DNA of 37,453 bases from Bacteroidales bacterium (GCA_016744655.1 JADGDY010000028.1:1-37453); one strand, 5' to 3'; shown: positions 8,562-17,826, counted from the stretch's first letter. Made by a program: numbers and translations. The notes: generated by a model not told the origin, from the sequence alone.

Positions 8562-8569
8562 TATTTTTG
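8562..8569 (+). promoter_or_regulatory. Candidate -7 element of the T9SS surface protein gene
   Basis: TATTTTTG, a full TAnnTTTG match 37 bases before the ATG at 8606. It overlaps an upstream in-frame TTG at 8567, which supports the downstream ATG as the true start. Confidence 0.4.
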
Positions 8570-8605
8570 CTTCCAAGATTTAAAAACCATAACAAAATCA
8601 TTGGA

Positions 8606-11600
8606 ATGAACAACACCGTAAACTTTTTAAAAAGAATATCTATCCTTTTCCTAACGGTTCTCAGTATTCAGTTATCTGCACAAAACATGCACATCATTGG
8701 TGACGAAACTATAGAAAACACTTACCCTCCAAATACTCAGATATTTGAATACGGATGGTCAAGTATGCTTTATACCAGCGAAGAAGCTGGTGAGGCTAAA
8801 GCGATAACGAAAATTGCATTCGATCAAACTACCGACTATACTGGATATTGGGAATATGCGGTTTTAGAGAACCAAAAAATTTACATAAAACAAATCGATG
8901 CTTCTGAATTTTCTACTTTAGATTACGAAGACCCTGAAAATAGTTCAAACGGATATACTCTTGTTTATGACGGAACCATTCAGTTTAACTTAAGCTGGAC
9001 AGAAATCACACTAAATACCGAATTTGATTATGATGGTAGTAGCGCTATTATAGTACATTGGGAAAATCATAGAGGAACTACCTCTCCTATGGTTAATGTA
9101 AAATTTAATGCATCAACAGTTAGTACCAATGTATTTAAAACTATTGGAGCCGATTCTAATTTTCCAACATCATTTGGAACCTATTTATTCCAAAGACCCA
9201 ATATAGCAATAATCTATAATGGTGATGGTCCATCTACTCCTGTAAACCCCACTCCAGCCAATAACAGCTTTAAAGGATTAGTTGAAACTGACCTTGAGTT
9301 CTTTATTGGCGATAATACAAGCTCTTTTGATGTTTATTTTGGAACCACAAACCCTCCTACTCAGGTTTTACAGTCTGATGTTGTAGTATCTGGTTCAGGA
9401 ACATATAGTATTAACCCTTCTGAAATCCAAGGTAATCTCTTAGAACCACACACAAAATATTATTGGAAAGTAATAGCGAAAGATGCTGGTAACACAAGCT
9501 CTTCAGAGGTTTGGAATTTCTTAAGTCAAGGTGTAATAACTGATTTTCCATATTTTACTTCCTTCGAAGATCAACCAATAAATCCAACCTATGCAGATTC
9601 TATAGATTGGTCGTGGCCAACAACTGGATCTGCCAACTGGGGAATGATTGATTATGATGCATTTAGTGGAGTCTATTCTGTTGCATGTAATGCTTTAAAT
9701 GAAAACCCCATGACATATTCATTGGAGAGCCCAAGAATCTACCTTCCAGATAACCAAAGGGTTAAATTCAGATGGAAAATGAGAAATGGAGATCCAATAA
9801 ATCTAGACATGTTTTTTGAAATTAGTACAAACGGAGGAGAAACATGGACAGAGTTATACGAATTTGAACCTACAGGTGATATGGAATCTTTTGATCAAGC
9901 CATTATAAATCTGTCAGTCTATGCCGGAAATAATGTGAAGCTTAGATGGCGTTACGAAACCTTATCAGGTTATATCACCAATTTATTTATTCTTGATGAT
10001 TTAGCTATTGAAACAATGCCAACAACAGCAATTATCGAAATTGATGAACCATATATAGAATTTCCATCTATAGCAGTTGGCGCTGAAACTTTCTTACCTA
10101 TTGAAGTTTCCAATATTGGTGTTCTTGATTTAGAAATCACAGGCTCTACACTAAATGCACCTTATAGTTTTACAACTCCAGAACCTATCGCACCAGGAAA
10201 TTCTGCTTTAGTTTATGTTAATATAACAGGTACAACAGAAAGTACGTTTAACCAAAATTTCGAATTCACTGGAGATTTCCTAGGTAATGTCCCAGTTGTA
10301 ATAACAGGTAGTGTATATCCTGTTACAGATTTCTTTTATCATAATGCAGATCTTTCAACAGACTTGCCTGAGCATTGGAGTGTCATTAGAACTTCCGACC
10401 CAAATGACCAATACACGAATATAGAAGTAAATGCCTCTGCAGATGCTTATTCTGCACCCAATGGTATTAGGATGTTAAAAATGAATGATATTAGTTCTCC
10501 ACTTATGCTAATTTCTGAAGGAACTTCTGGATTCGGGACTAATACTTTAAGTTTATATGCAAAGAAAAACTCTGATATCTATGATTGTGAACTACAAATT
10601 GGTACTACAAAAGATCCATTAAATAGTGATGCATTTAATTTAGTTCAATCTTTTGATATGGATACAGAATACCAACTATTAGAAATCTCAATCCCCTCTA
10701 CCACCGATCCATATATTGCTTTCAAATATGTTGGTGGAGATTATTCAGCTGCTATTTGGTTAGATGATATTTCGTGGAACGAAATAGGCATCTATCCTCC
10801 AAATTGCCCAAATCTTACTTTCCCAGAAAACAATAGCCTGGAAGTTGATATTATGATGGACTTAGAATTTGCATGGATAAGTAGTGGAGGTGACCCTACT
10901 GGATACAACCTTTCAATAGGAACTAATCCTGATGCAAACAACATGTTAGACAATCAAGATGTTGGAAATGTTTTATCTTATGTATTAGGGATTGCACCTG
11001 ATTATGGAGAAACTATTTATTGGAAAGTAAATGCTTACAACGCTTATGGAGAATCTACGGGTTGTGAAATCAATTCATTTACTGTAATGGACAATCCTAT
11101 GGTTACTGTTCCATATTTTGAGAATTTTGATGCTTTAGATGCTTTAGAAGAACAAATGTTTCCACTAGGTTATTCTCATGAAAACACTAATGAAGACAAC
11201 TTCCCTTGGGATGTTATTTCTGACATTACTACACCGGGAATGGCACACTCTACCCCAAATGCTATGCACATGTTATTTTCATTAAATTATATGGATGATT
11301 ACTTGTTTACTCCTCCTGTATACCTTACTGCAGGAACAAATTATGACTTTTCATTTTGGTACAGAACAATGGGTGATTCATGGGTTCCAGAACCAATGGA
11401 AAAACTAAAAGTATATTATGGTACAGATAATAATAGCTCTTCGATGACAACAATGATTTACCAAAATGAAAACCTTACTAATCAAGAGTGGGCAAAACAA
11501 ACAGTAAGTTTTGAAGTAACTACAACTGGTGAATATTACTTCTCTTTCTATGGTTACAGTGATCCAAACCAAGGAATCTTATTAGTTGATGATGTAGCTA

Positions 11601-11863
11601 TTGATTTTTCTGTTTCGGTTACAGATATCACCACTAAGAATATTTCAATTTATCCAAACCCCGCAACTGACTTCATAACCATAAACAGCAAAGAAGAAAT
11701 AGACCATATAAGAGTATATAGTATGAATGGTAACTTAGTATTTGAGGAGCCTTATAAGGCAAATCAAGTAAATATTGAAACATCTAGCTTAACAACAGGA
11801 GCTTATATGTTAGTATTGGAAACTAAAAAAGAAACAATTCGACGCAAATTTATTATTAAATAG
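8606..11863 (+). CDS. T9SS-exported multidomain surface protein (choice-of-anchor J / MAM-like)
   Basis: A 1085-residue secreted protein. The ATG at 8606 gives a good signal peptide (MNNTVNFLKRISILFL to QLSAQ, ~26 residues); an earlier in-frame TTG at 8567 falls inside the promoter candidate. In order I see an N-terminal beta domain, a fibronectin-like stretch (YYWKVIAKDAG), and a MAM/choice-of-anchor J domain (FPYFTSFEDQP to FILDDLAIE). Next come an immunoglobulin-like domain of the ASPM-SPD-2-Hydin kind (VEVSNIGVLDLEITG-like), another anchor-J-like domain ending AAIWLDDISW, and a second FN3-like segment (IYWKVNAYNAYGES). A final anchor-J domain begins VPYFENFDAL. The last ~75 residues are a type A T9SS sorting domain (ISIYPNPATDFITI, then GAYMLVLETK). 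Likely an adhesin or glycan-binding surface protein; no catalytic domain was recognised. Confidence 0.85.
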   Translation: MNNTVNFLKRISILFLTVLSIQLSAQNMHIIGDETIENTYPPNTQIFEYGWSSMLYTSEEAGEAKAITKIAFDQTTDYTGYWEYAVLENQKIYIKQIDASEFSTLDYEDPENSSNGYTLVYDGTIQFNLSWTEITLNTEFDYDGSSAIIVHWENHRGTTSPMVNVKFNASTVSTNVFKTIGADSNFPTSFGTYLFQRPNIAIIYNGDGPSTPVNPTPANNSFKGLVETDLEFFIGDNTSSFDVYFGTTNPPTQVLQSDVVVSGSGTYSINPSEIQGNLLEPHTKYYWKVIAKDAGNTSSSEVWNFLSQGVITDFPYFTSFEDQPINPTYADSIDWSWPTTGSANWGMIDYDAFSGVYSVACNALNENPMTYSLESPRIYLPDNQRVKFRWKMRNGDPINLDMFFEISTNGGETWTELYEFEPTGDMESFDQAIINLSVYAGNNVKLRWRYETLSGYITNLFILDDLAIETMPTTAIIEIDEPYIEFPSIAVGAETFLPIEVSNIGVLDLEITGSTLNAPYSFTTPEPIAPGNSALVYVNITGTTESTFNQNFEFTGDFLGNVPVVITGSVYPVTDFFYHNADLSTDLPEHWSVIRTSDPNDQYTNIEVNASADAYSAPNGIRMLKMNDISSPLMLISEGTSGFGTNTLSLYAKKNSDIYDCELQIGTTKDPLNSDAFNLVQSFDMDTEYQLLEISIPSTTDPYIAFKYVGGDYSAAIWLDDISWNEIGIYPPNCPNLTFPENNSLEVDIMMDLEFAWISSGGDPTGYNLSIGTNPDANNMLDNQDVGNVLSYVLGIAPDYGETIYWKVNAYNAYGESTGCEINSFTVMDNPMVTVPYFENFDALDALEEQMFPLGYSHENTNEDNFPWDVISDITTPGMAHSTPNAMHMLFSLNYMDDYLFTPPVYLTAGTNYDFSFWYRTMGDSWVPEPMEKLKVYYGTDNNSSSMTTMIYQNENLTNQEWAKQTVSFEVTTTGEYYFSFYGYSDPNQGILLVDDVAIDFSVSVTDITTKNISIYPNPATDFITINSKEEIDHIRVYSMNGNLVFEEPYKANQVNIETSSLTTGAYMLVLETKKETIRRKFIIK

Positions 11864-11894
11864 AGATTTTAATAGAGTGTTAGTCTGTTTGTGT

Positions 11895-11925
11895 AAGCTG
11901 TGTGATTTTATCGCACAGCTTTTTT
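11895..11925 (+). terminator. Rho-independent terminator after the T9SS surface protein
   Basis: A 12-base stem starting AAGCTGTG (11895) and closing CACAGCTT (11921), with one G-U pair and a TTT loop, followed by T residues to 11925. It starts 32 bases after the stop. Confidence 0.85.
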
Positions 11926-12038
11926 GTGACTATAAATGAAAAAAACATAGGCAATTCTCGCAATTCACAATAGGTGACAAGCGAATTGATTGACAGACTT
12001 ATTCTCCTCATTTTTGCCAAAAAATCAAAACGAATAAA

Positions 12039-12806
12039 ATGAAAAGATTAAGTATCCCAACAAGTATTCTATTACTACTCATGCTTACTATTAACTGCAA
12101 TACTTTTGCACAATCAGAAACTATTACTAAAGAAAATCCTATAAGTTTAAATGTAGACTTAATGAGTAGGTATATTTGGAGAGGGCAAGATTTTGGAGCC
12201 TCCCCTAGTATTCAACCTGGTATTAGTTATAGTAATTGGGGATTCACTTTAGGTGCATGGGGAGCCTATACTATAAACAATGTGAATTCTAGCGTGCAAG
12301 AAGTTGATTTGTTTTTAAGCTATAATATCAATGATATGTTTAGTGTAACAGTCACAGATTACTTCTTCCCTAACGAGGCTGTTGACTATAATTATTTCGA
12401 TTATAAAAACGAAAGTACTGGACATATTTTTGAAGGAAGTGTTACCTTTAATGGAACTGAAAAACTTCCACTTTCCATCATGCTAGCTAGCAATTTTTAT
12501 GGTGCCGATGCTAGAGAAGCAACCACAGACACTACTTCTGTTGGAGCCATTCAATATTCAACATATGCTGAATTGGGTTACACTTTTAAATACTTCGATA
12601 TTTTTATGGGATTGAACCTTACAAGTCCTGATAAGGACAAAGGAGAAACGGGTTTTTATGGCGATTCTTTTGGTGTAGTTAATTTAGGAATATCAGCTAC
12701 TAAAGAAATAAAAATTACTGAGAAGTTTGGCTTACCTTTATATATAGCTCTTATCACTAATCCACAGAAAGAGAAAATATATTTTGTTGCTGGATTTAAG
12801 TTTTAA
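12039..12806 (+). CDS. Outer-membrane porin-like protein (TorF/Gcw_chp type)
   Basis: A 255-residue protein with a signal peptide ending TFAQ (about residue 25). The Cys just before it is probably not lipidated because the Ala-x-Ala-like site follows. The mature N-terminus, LNVDLMSRYIWRGQDFGASP then SIQPGISYSNWGFTLGAWGA, closely resembles the TIGR02001/Gcw_chp family of putative outer-membrane proteins, whose hallmark is a SRYIWRG opening. Alternating strands continue through QEVDLFLSYNI, FSVTVTDYFFP, YAELGYTFKYFDIFMGLNL and a final strand IYFVAGFKF ending in Phe, as in BAM substrates. A weak promoter-like stretch (TTGAC at 11990, CATTTTTG at 12009) lies upstream. It converges on the gene ending at 12820 with only 13 bases between. 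Substrate unknown. Confidence 0.8.
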   Translation: MKRLSIPTSILLLLMLTINCNTFAQSETITKENPISLNVDLMSRYIWRGQDFGASPSIQPGISYSNWGFTLGAWGAYTINNVNSSVQEVDLFLSYNINDMFSVTVTDYFFPNEAVDYNYFDYKNESTGHIFEGSVTFNGTEKLPLSIMLASNFYGADAREATTDTTSVGAIQYSTYAELGYTFKYFDIFMGLNLTSPDKDKGETGFYGDSFGVVNLGISATKEIKITEKFGLPLYIALITNPQKEKIYFVAGFKF

Positions 12807-12819
12807 TGATTTGACTCAT

Positions 12820-13518
12820 CTATTTAGGAGAATCAGTAGAATCTTGTTTGATATACATTTCTGGACTTAGGTAAGAGATGGGGTCTCCATACTTCATCAT
12901 ATGGTTATAAAGGATATCTGACTTACGTCTTAACTCAGCAATCTTTTTCTTCTTTTGTTTGGAAGTCAAAATCGATTCTTGTAACTCAATATGCTTGTCT
13001 TTTTCAATTAATGGACAAAGTACAGCTTTCGCTCCCACATATTTAAACGAATCAAAATCTTTATTAATCGGAATTAACTCTACCCCGTTAGAGAATTTCT
13101 CATTAATCAATTCTTTATAATAGCCACTAAAACCACCTAAGAATGTTCCTAAATAAGGTAACGGAATAAAAACAACATATATTTGATTCGGTAATAATTC
13201 AGAGTCTAAATACTTAAGTAAACCTCCATATATCCAGAATTTATGAGTGCCTGGTTCGCATTCATAATATAGAATATTATCATAGCAATTTTTTTTACCG
13301 AGATATTTGTCGCCATCAAAAAATTGAACCATTGGCGAAAACTCTAAACCTAAATCTGGCTTTACTACTTTTAAATCTTTCTCATGGGAAAGTTTAATAT
13401 GCGTCCAGATAAAGTATACCATGGACCTTCCTTCTTTTGGAGTTTTAAAAACTTGCGCACTTATACAAAGTGAGACAAAGAAAAATATTAAAGCCAAAAA
13501 TAGCCCTTTTGCTTTCAT
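12820..13518 (-). CDS. DUF2846-like exported protein, copy 2
   Basis: A 232-residue protein, second gene of a two-gene unit. I start it at the ATG at 13518, which shares one base with the stop of the upstream gene (TGATG), an arrangement favouring translational coupling; a GTG one codon upstream is also possible. The signal peptide ends CISAQ. The domain FKTPKEGRSMVYFIWTHIK, followed by KYLGKKNCYDNILYYECEPG and THKFWIYGG, matches the DUF2846-like pattern in which a small beta domain displays the PG-x-H motif. It is paralogous to the upstream protein, with the same CEPG-(I/T)-H-(S/K)-FW motif. The C-terminal third is a Lys-rich helix. Function unknown; probably periplasmic. Confidence 0.7.
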   Translation of the reverse strand: MKAKGLFLALIFFFVSLCISAQVFKTPKEGRSMVYFIWTHIKLSHEKDLKVVKPDLGLEFSPMVQFFDGDKYLGKKNCYDNILYYECEPGTHKFWIYGGLLKYLDSELLPNQIYVVFIPLPYLGTFLGGFSGYYKELINEKFSNGVELIPINKDFDSFKYVGAKAVLCPLIEKDKHIELQESILTSKQKKKKIAELRRKSDILYNHMMKYGDPISYLSPEMYIKQDSTDSPK

Positions 13519-14093
13519 CACTTTAGCTCTTGAGGAATTTCAACAAACATATCAGGAGTAATGATAGGTCTTTCCATGTCATGGCTATTCATTGCCTTAA
13601 CATACCTCATTCCTTTGGCTATTTTTTCTTTTAACTCAAGCTCCTCTTCTGCTAATTCTTCCTTAGTAAAACTAAGCTTTTCATCAACCTGTATTCTACT
13701 TATGGTTTGATTTAGTTGTTTCTTGAATTTTTTATTACTCTTATGCACAACAGCTAGACTAACACTAGCTTTAAATGCTCCCATAACAGGTACTGCATCA
13801 ATATAATAAACTCTATCAGCTTCTAAATCTGCATAAACCATACTCATATTTTCAGCCAATGCCCAAAAAGAATGAATACCAGGCTCACATTCGTAAACTA
13901 TATATTGATTCCCTTTAAACTTCCCAATATATTTCTCACTATCGAAAAGTCGAAAGTTAATCGCATAACCCCAACTATTTGTTCGAGTAAAGTATACAAG
14001 GGCTTTTCCTTCACTTGGTTCTAAAAACTTTTGCCCGAATGAAATGGAATGAAGGATTAAAACCGAGAACAATAATACAAATTGCTTTTTCAT
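13518..14093 (-). CDS. DUF2846-like exported protein, copy 1
   Basis: A 191-residue protein with a signal peptide ending SISFGQ. The domain FLEPSEGKALVYFTRTNSWG then KYIGKFKGNQYIVYECEPGI and HSFWALAEN fits the DUF2846 family pattern (P-x-E-G-K-A-x-V-Y at the start, PG-x-H in the middle). This is followed by a hydrophobic segment (YIDAVPVMGAFKASVSLAVV) and an acidic-basic helical region (LSFTKEELAEEELELKEKIA). It is the first gene of a pair with the overlapping paralogue at 12820-13518. A TATATTTG element lies 40 bases upstream. Biochemical role unknown. Confidence 0.7.
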   Translation of the reverse strand: MKKQFVLLFSVLILHSISFGQKFLEPSEGKALVYFTRTNSWGYAINFRLFDSEKYIGKFKGNQYIVYECEPGIHSFWALAENMSMVYADLEADRVYYIDAVPVMGAFKASVSLAVVHKSNKKFKKQLNQTISRIQVDEKLSFTKEELAEEELELKEKIAKGMRYVKAMNSHDMERPIITPDMFVEIPQELK

Positions 14094-14132
14094 AATAGAA
14101 TAATTGATGTTAATTAATGCATGTTATACGTG

Positions 14133-14140
14133 CAAATATA
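14133..14140 (-). promoter_or_regulatory. Candidate -7 element of the DUF2846-like gene pair
   Basis: TATATTTG on the minus strand, followed by CACG, 40 bases before the ATG at 14093. Confidence 0.5.
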
Positions 14141-14249
14141 AATCATTATTGCGTATAATAAAAGTTAGAGAATTATACCAGCAGGGTAAACCCACACTTT
14201 GAGTTTACGTTTAGAAATCGACATGTATTTTAATAAAAAGATAATCTAT

Positions 14250-14282
14250 CCACAGATTCCGATAATTGTCATTGATTATTTT
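14250..14282. repeat. Partial diverged copy of an interspersed palindromic repeat
   Basis: These 33 bases align without gaps to 29341-29373, the left arm of a larger imperfect palindrome, sharing CCAC-GATTCC, AATT, TCA, ATT and TTTT blocks at identical spacing. The right arm is not preserved. Confidence 0.45.
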
Positions 14283-14504
14283 GAGAAACAAGGGTCTGCA
14301 AAGCTGATCATTGTTTTTAAACTGCGGACAAAAATAAAATGTGCGCCTGCCCTGATTATACCATTTGTTAAATAAAACTAGCGTTTTAATTTCATCTATC
14401 AAAGGTTAATGTCACGATAAAAATAGATGAGGTTTTCAAGTGAAATGCTGATAAAGCTCCTTTCATTATATAATCAGTATTATTTGGAACTGCAGTCTAA
14501 ATGA

Positions 14505-14945
14505 TTACGAATTGAGTTTATTATATTCCTTATATCTCTCATAAAACTGCTTCAACTCAAACAGAATTCCAAATCCTAAGGCGATACAGCCATTTCCCAA
14601 ATTAGTGTATTGATCTGCACGCATTAACTCTAGGCTTGGATTAATATACTTGATAGAAATAAAGAAAAAACCTATTACCATAGAGAGTAAACCGATAATA
14701 AGCAAGTAGTTTTTTTGGAATTGAAAGCGCTTTGGTTTTGAAAATAGTTTTCGTTCCCCCTTGGAAAAATCCTTCTCTACAGAAAAACTACCAATGGCAA
14801 AACCTATTCCTATTAAGAATATTCCAAATCCAATCTCCGACAATGAGGTATTATCCCCTTTTAAAGATTCATAGAAAACCAAGAAAGCTCCATAAGCAAA
14901 GAAAGCCCAACGTAAATAACTGAGTATATTGAAAAATCGTAGCAT
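14505..14945 (-). CDS. Four-helix membrane protein of unknown function
   Basis: A 146-residue integral membrane protein. Four hydrophobic segments can be seen: YLRWAFFAYGAFLVFYES (about 10-27), SEIGFGIFLIGIGFAIGSFS (about 36-55), LLIIGLLSMVIGFFFISIKY (about 81-100) and CIALGFGILFELKQF (about 119-133). A charged loop (VEKDFSKGERKLFSKPKRFQ) separates helices 2 and 3. I do not recognise a family. It follows the desaturase gene by 94 bases on the same strand and has its own TAAATTTG element, so co-transcription is possible but not required. No motif indicates a reaction or substrate. Confidence 0.7.
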   Translation of the reverse strand: MLRFFNILSYLRWAFFAYGAFLVFYESLKGDNTSLSEIGFGIFLIGIGFAIGSFSVEKDFSKGERKLFSKPKRFQFQKNYLLIIGLLSMVIGFFFISIKYINPSLELMRADQYTNLGNGCIALGFGILFELKQFYERYKEYNKLNS

Positions 14946-14965
14946 GATTCATTCTTTTATTGAAT

Positions 14966-14973
14966 CAAATTTA
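14966..14973 (-). promoter_or_regulatory. Candidate -7 element of the membrane protein gene
   Basis: TAAATTTG on the minus strand, 20 bases before the ATG at 14945, in the gap after the desaturase stop. Confidence 0.4.
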
Positions 14974-15039
14974 CTAAATTATCAATCATATACTAGGTTA
15001 AAGAGAAAGAATTCTTTTTTAATTAATAAGGAAAACTAT

Positions 15040-16125
15040 TTACCTTCCCAACACCTTCAACATCTGATAATGATTTTTAAGAGCCACAAAGAATGTACGC
15101 TCCACATAGTAAGGCACATCATATTTCTCTGCTGTCTCTTTTACCATTTTCGATAGTTTTCTATAATGAACATGACTAATTTGTGGGAATAGGTGATGTT
15201 CTACTTGGTAATTCAATCCTCCGATAAACCAAGAGAAAAACCTACTTTTGGGAGAATAATCGGAGGTTGTCATTAATTGATGAATGGCCCAATTATTATC
15301 GATATTTCCTTCTTTATCAGGCAAAGGATATTCGGTTGTGGTCATTACATGAGCAGTTTGAAATACAATACCTAAAATGAATCCACAAACAAAATGCATG
15401 ATAAAAAAGCCTAAAACCACCCAATACCACGCTATAGGAATTAAAACAATAGGAAGAACTAAAAACAAGCTATAATAAATAACTTTTGCTAGTATTAAAT
15501 CTAAAAACAAGTAGGTATAAGATTTGTTTTTATTCACCACAACACCAGCTTTCATGTACCCATAAAGCTGTTTAAAATCCTTATAAACTACCCAAGAAAT
15601 AGTCATTAAACCATAGAAAAACCATGCGTAAATATGCTGGAACTTATGAATTTTGTATAAAGGCTTATGAGGAGAAAAACGGAGGATGCCTACCGGAGAA
15701 ATATCTTCATCATGACCATCGATATTGGTGAAACCATGATGCATGGTATTGTGCTGGTGGCGCCAATTAGTAGGGAAACCACCCAAGAAATACATAGACT
15801 TACTAAGCAAAGAATTTACCCAAGCACGCTTAGAAAAAGCACCATGGTTGGCATCATGCATCAAGCCCATACCAACACCAGACATTCCGATTCCCATGAT
15901 AGTCCATGCCAATAGAGTTCCTCCAACTGAGGGAATCCAACCTAAGAGCATAAATAATAAAGGTAGCAGATATAAACTCCCCATCACTATCGCCTTAAAA
16001 GCTAAATTGAAGTTTCCAAAGCGAGAAATTTTGTTCTGCTCAAAATACTCCTTGGTATTCTGCCTCAGTTCTTTTATAAAATCTGTATGCAGTTTGGATG
16101 TGAATTTTATTCTTTTTGTTGCCAT
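15040..16125 (-). CDS. Membrane fatty-acid/acyl-CoA desaturase
   Basis: A 361-residue integral membrane di-iron desaturase that introduces a double bond into a fatty acyl chain using O2 and an electron donor. The three histidine boxes are intact: HDANH (90-94), HNTMHH (125-130), and QVEHH near residue 310. The QxxHH form of the third box is typical of front-end and delta-6-like (linoleoyl-CoA-type) desaturases. Hydrophobic pairs lie at about 44-88 and 208-255, placing the boxes on the cytoplasmic face. No fused cytochrome b5 domain is seen, so an external electron donor is needed. A TATTTTTG element is 25 bases upstream. Need for O2 implies at least microaerobic life. Confidence 0.93.
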   Translation of the reverse strand: MATKRIKFTSKLHTDFIKELRQNTKEYFEQNKISRFGNFNLAFKAIVMGSLYLLPLLFMLLGWIPSVGGTLLAWTIMGIGMSGVGMGLMHDANHGAFSKRAWVNSLLSKSMYFLGGFPTNWRHQHNTMHHGFTNIDGHDEDISPVGILRFSPHKPLYKIHKFQHIYAWFFYGLMTISWVVYKDFKQLYGYMKAGVVVNKNKSYTYLFLDLILAKVIYYSLFLVLPIVLIPIAWYWVVLGFFIMHFVCGFILGIVFQTAHVMTTTEYPLPDKEGNIDNNWAIHQLMTTSDYSPKSRFFSWFIGGLNYQVEHHLFPQISHVHYRKLSKMVKETAEKYDVPYYVERTFFVALKNHYQMLKVLGR

Positions 16126-16150
16126 ATATTTCTATTTAGGTATTCCAATG

Positions 16151-16158
16151 CAAAAATA
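16151..16158 (-). promoter_or_regulatory. Candidate -7 element of the desaturase gene
   Basis: TATTTTTG followed by C on the minus strand, 25 bases before the ATG at 16125. Confidence 0.45.
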
Positions 16159-16220
16159 GAATTATAATTAAACGAAGTCAAATTGAATGAAATCAGAATT
16201 GTTAATGTATACTAAATGAA

Positions 16221-16254
16221 GAACTTGCCCTTGAAATATTTCAAGGGCAAGTTC
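16221..16254. terminator. Perfect 16-base-pair hairpin, probable terminator
   Basis: GAACTTGCCCTTGAAA (16221-16236) pairs perfectly with its complement at 16239-16254 around a two-base loop. It lies 33 bases downstream of the T9SS protein gene ending at 16288 and before the desaturase promoter. The T-tract is weak on both strands (TTCTTCATTT on the minus strand), so efficiency is uncertain. Confidence 0.6.
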
Positions 16255-16287
16255 TATTTATATCAAATTACAAGATATTTGGTAATT

Positions 16288-17610
16288 CTATTTCTTTATA
16301 AACTTTTGAGTTTGCATTTCTGATCCACCTTTAAGTTTTAGTAAATAAACCCCTGGTTTTAAATTTTCTATATGAATGATATCATTAGAATTTACAGTTT
16401 CGGTTTGCAACAAACTTCCATGGATATTATAGATTTCGGCTTCTATTTTTTCCATACTAGATATTTCAACTTTAAGAAAATCATGTGCTGGGTTAGGATA
16501 TATTTGAATGGTAGAAACCTCGAAATCTGATTCAATCCCTGTAGGCGAAAATGCGGAATAATGATACGATTCTCTTCCGTTTGAAATCCATTCTTCAGAA
16601 CTACTAAACCATTGCATAGTTTCGGAATGAGTTATCATATTATTTGATGTTATGAAAAATTCATTATCAAATGGTAAGACTAAATCAATTAGGCTATAAT
16701 CAAAATTAAAAACATATTCCTCTCGACTTCCAGCATCCCAAATTTCATCTGTGGCATTCCAATAAAATGAGTTAGATTGGATGACATTTCCATCTTCATA
16801 TAAGTCTATATTTTTTGATTCTAATGTCCAAATCTCTGTTTGATAATCATATTGCGACCATATAGATGTTGTCTCTTCATCAGAAACAATAACTTCTGTT
16901 TTAGCAACTACTTTCCAGTCTTCCAACATATACTGATATTCTATACTTTCATAACCATTTTCTAAGATTGATATCGTTTCTTTCGAGAACCTTTCCCACT
17001 TCTGAGTATCAATATTCCACTCACTAACAAACGCAGAGTCATAATGCTCACTAGGAATCACGAAATTTGTATCGCTATAATAAACCTCAGATAAATAAAC
17101 ATTGAAGAACTCCTGTTGAGTTTCATCCCACTCTTTCATAAGTGTAGAGATGTATTTAAGGCTATCATGATATTCGACTTTAAAAGACATGATATCTTTT
17201 TCCATTCCCTCAAAAACAGATTCACTTATTGTACTTATTACTCTTCCTAGAGAATCATAGCTAAATTCATTCTTTAGATAGCTACCAGGGTCTCTTACTC
17301 TAATCTTATTATCAATAATATTATTCCCCTTTTCATCATATTCAAAATAATTAATACTACTCTGTTCCCATGAGGCTTCAGGATGATATTCTCTTAAAAT
17401 ACTATCCAGCTTTTGTTTAAAGTCTATTGCTTTATTCTGGTTTTTTCTGAACTGCTCACCAATCATTTTAATCATCTTGTCTGGATGATCAATAAAATTC
17501 TCAGATACTGTCCTTGGAGATTGTTCTTGAAGATGCTTAGCATCATGTTTTTGAGCATAACTAAAGCTTAGTAAAATACTCATCATTAAAATTGTAAAAA
17601 GTGTTTTCAT
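16288..17610 (-). CDS. T9SS-exported protein with YD-like beta repeats
   Basis: A 440-residue secreted protein. The signal peptide ends LSFSYAQ (about residue 20). A helical region (KMIKMIGEQFRKNQNKAIDF) follows. Then comes a long series of short strand-rich repeats with aromatic and acidic residues, such as NYFEYDEKGNNI, EFSYDSLGRVIS, EWNIDTQKWERFS and YDYQTEIWTLES. These resemble the YD-type or DUF-annotated text-like repeats found in many T9SS cargos. The last ~75 residues are a type A sorting domain: IQIYPNPAHDFLKVEI, then GVYLLKLKGG and QKFIKK at the end. The domain directs export through the T9SS and anchoring to A-LPS. Function of the repeat region is unknown. Confidence 0.8.
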   Translation of the reverse strand: MKTLFTILMMSILLSFSYAQKHDAKHLQEQSPRTVSENFIDHPDKMIKMIGEQFRKNQNKAIDFKQKLDSILREYHPEASWEQSSINYFEYDEKGNNIIDNKIRVRDPGSYLKNEFSYDSLGRVISTISESVFEGMEKDIMSFKVEYHDSLKYISTLMKEWDETQQEFFNVYLSEVYYSDTNFVIPSEHYDSAFVSEWNIDTQKWERFSKETISILENGYESIEYQYMLEDWKVVAKTEVIVSDEETTSIWSQYDYQTEIWTLESKNIDLYEDGNVIQSNSFYWNATDEIWDAGSREEYVFNFDYSLIDLVLPFDNEFFITSNNMITHSETMQWFSSSEEWISNGRESYHYSAFSPTGIESDFEVSTIQIYPNPAHDFLKVEISSMEKIEAEIYNIHGSLLQTETVNSNDIIHIENLKPGVYLLKLKGGSEMQTQKFIKK

Positions 17611-17698
17611 AGCATAGATTTAAAATGTTTATAATATATTTTAAATGATTTGATGAAATTCCACTTCCCCTGGAGTGAAACGACATAGATTTCAGATT

Positions 17699-17706
17699 CA
17701 AATATA
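17699..17706 (-). promoter_or_regulatory. Candidate -7 element of the T9SS protein gene at 16288-17610
   Basis: TATATTTG on the minus strand, 89 bases before the ATG at 17610. The 216 bases between this gene and the fucosidase hold nothing else that I could recognise. Confidence 0.4.
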
Positions 17707-17826
17707 CTATAATTCTAAATCGTTATATGAACTTTTATGATTTATTAAACTAAATTTTACTTTTTTAGCTTAATAAAGTATAATTTTAAAATGATGAAAA
17801 ACAGATTGTTTTACAATTTGAAAAGC

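Larger units (their letters stand above)
14094..14504. other. Intergenic region, 411 bases
   Basis: Besides the promoter candidate at 14133, it holds a small hairpin (GTAAAC at 14186 with GTTTAC at 14203) and, at 14250-14282, a diverged copy of the left arm of the palindromic repeat seen in full at 29338-29406. A 63-codon minus-strand frame at 14211-14402 does not look like a gene. I see nothing else. Confidence 0.6.

Noticed and set aside
12039..12110. Lipoprotein signal in the porin-like protein (TINC near residue 20)
   Set aside because: A signal peptidase I site (TFAQ) follows directly, and the mature part is a transmembrane barrel, so Cys lipidation is unlikely.
14211..14402. 63-codon minus-strand frame in the intergenic gap
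   Set aside because: No recognisable domain, odd composition and overlap with a repeat-like palindrome arm; no promoter of its own was seen. Treated as non-coding.
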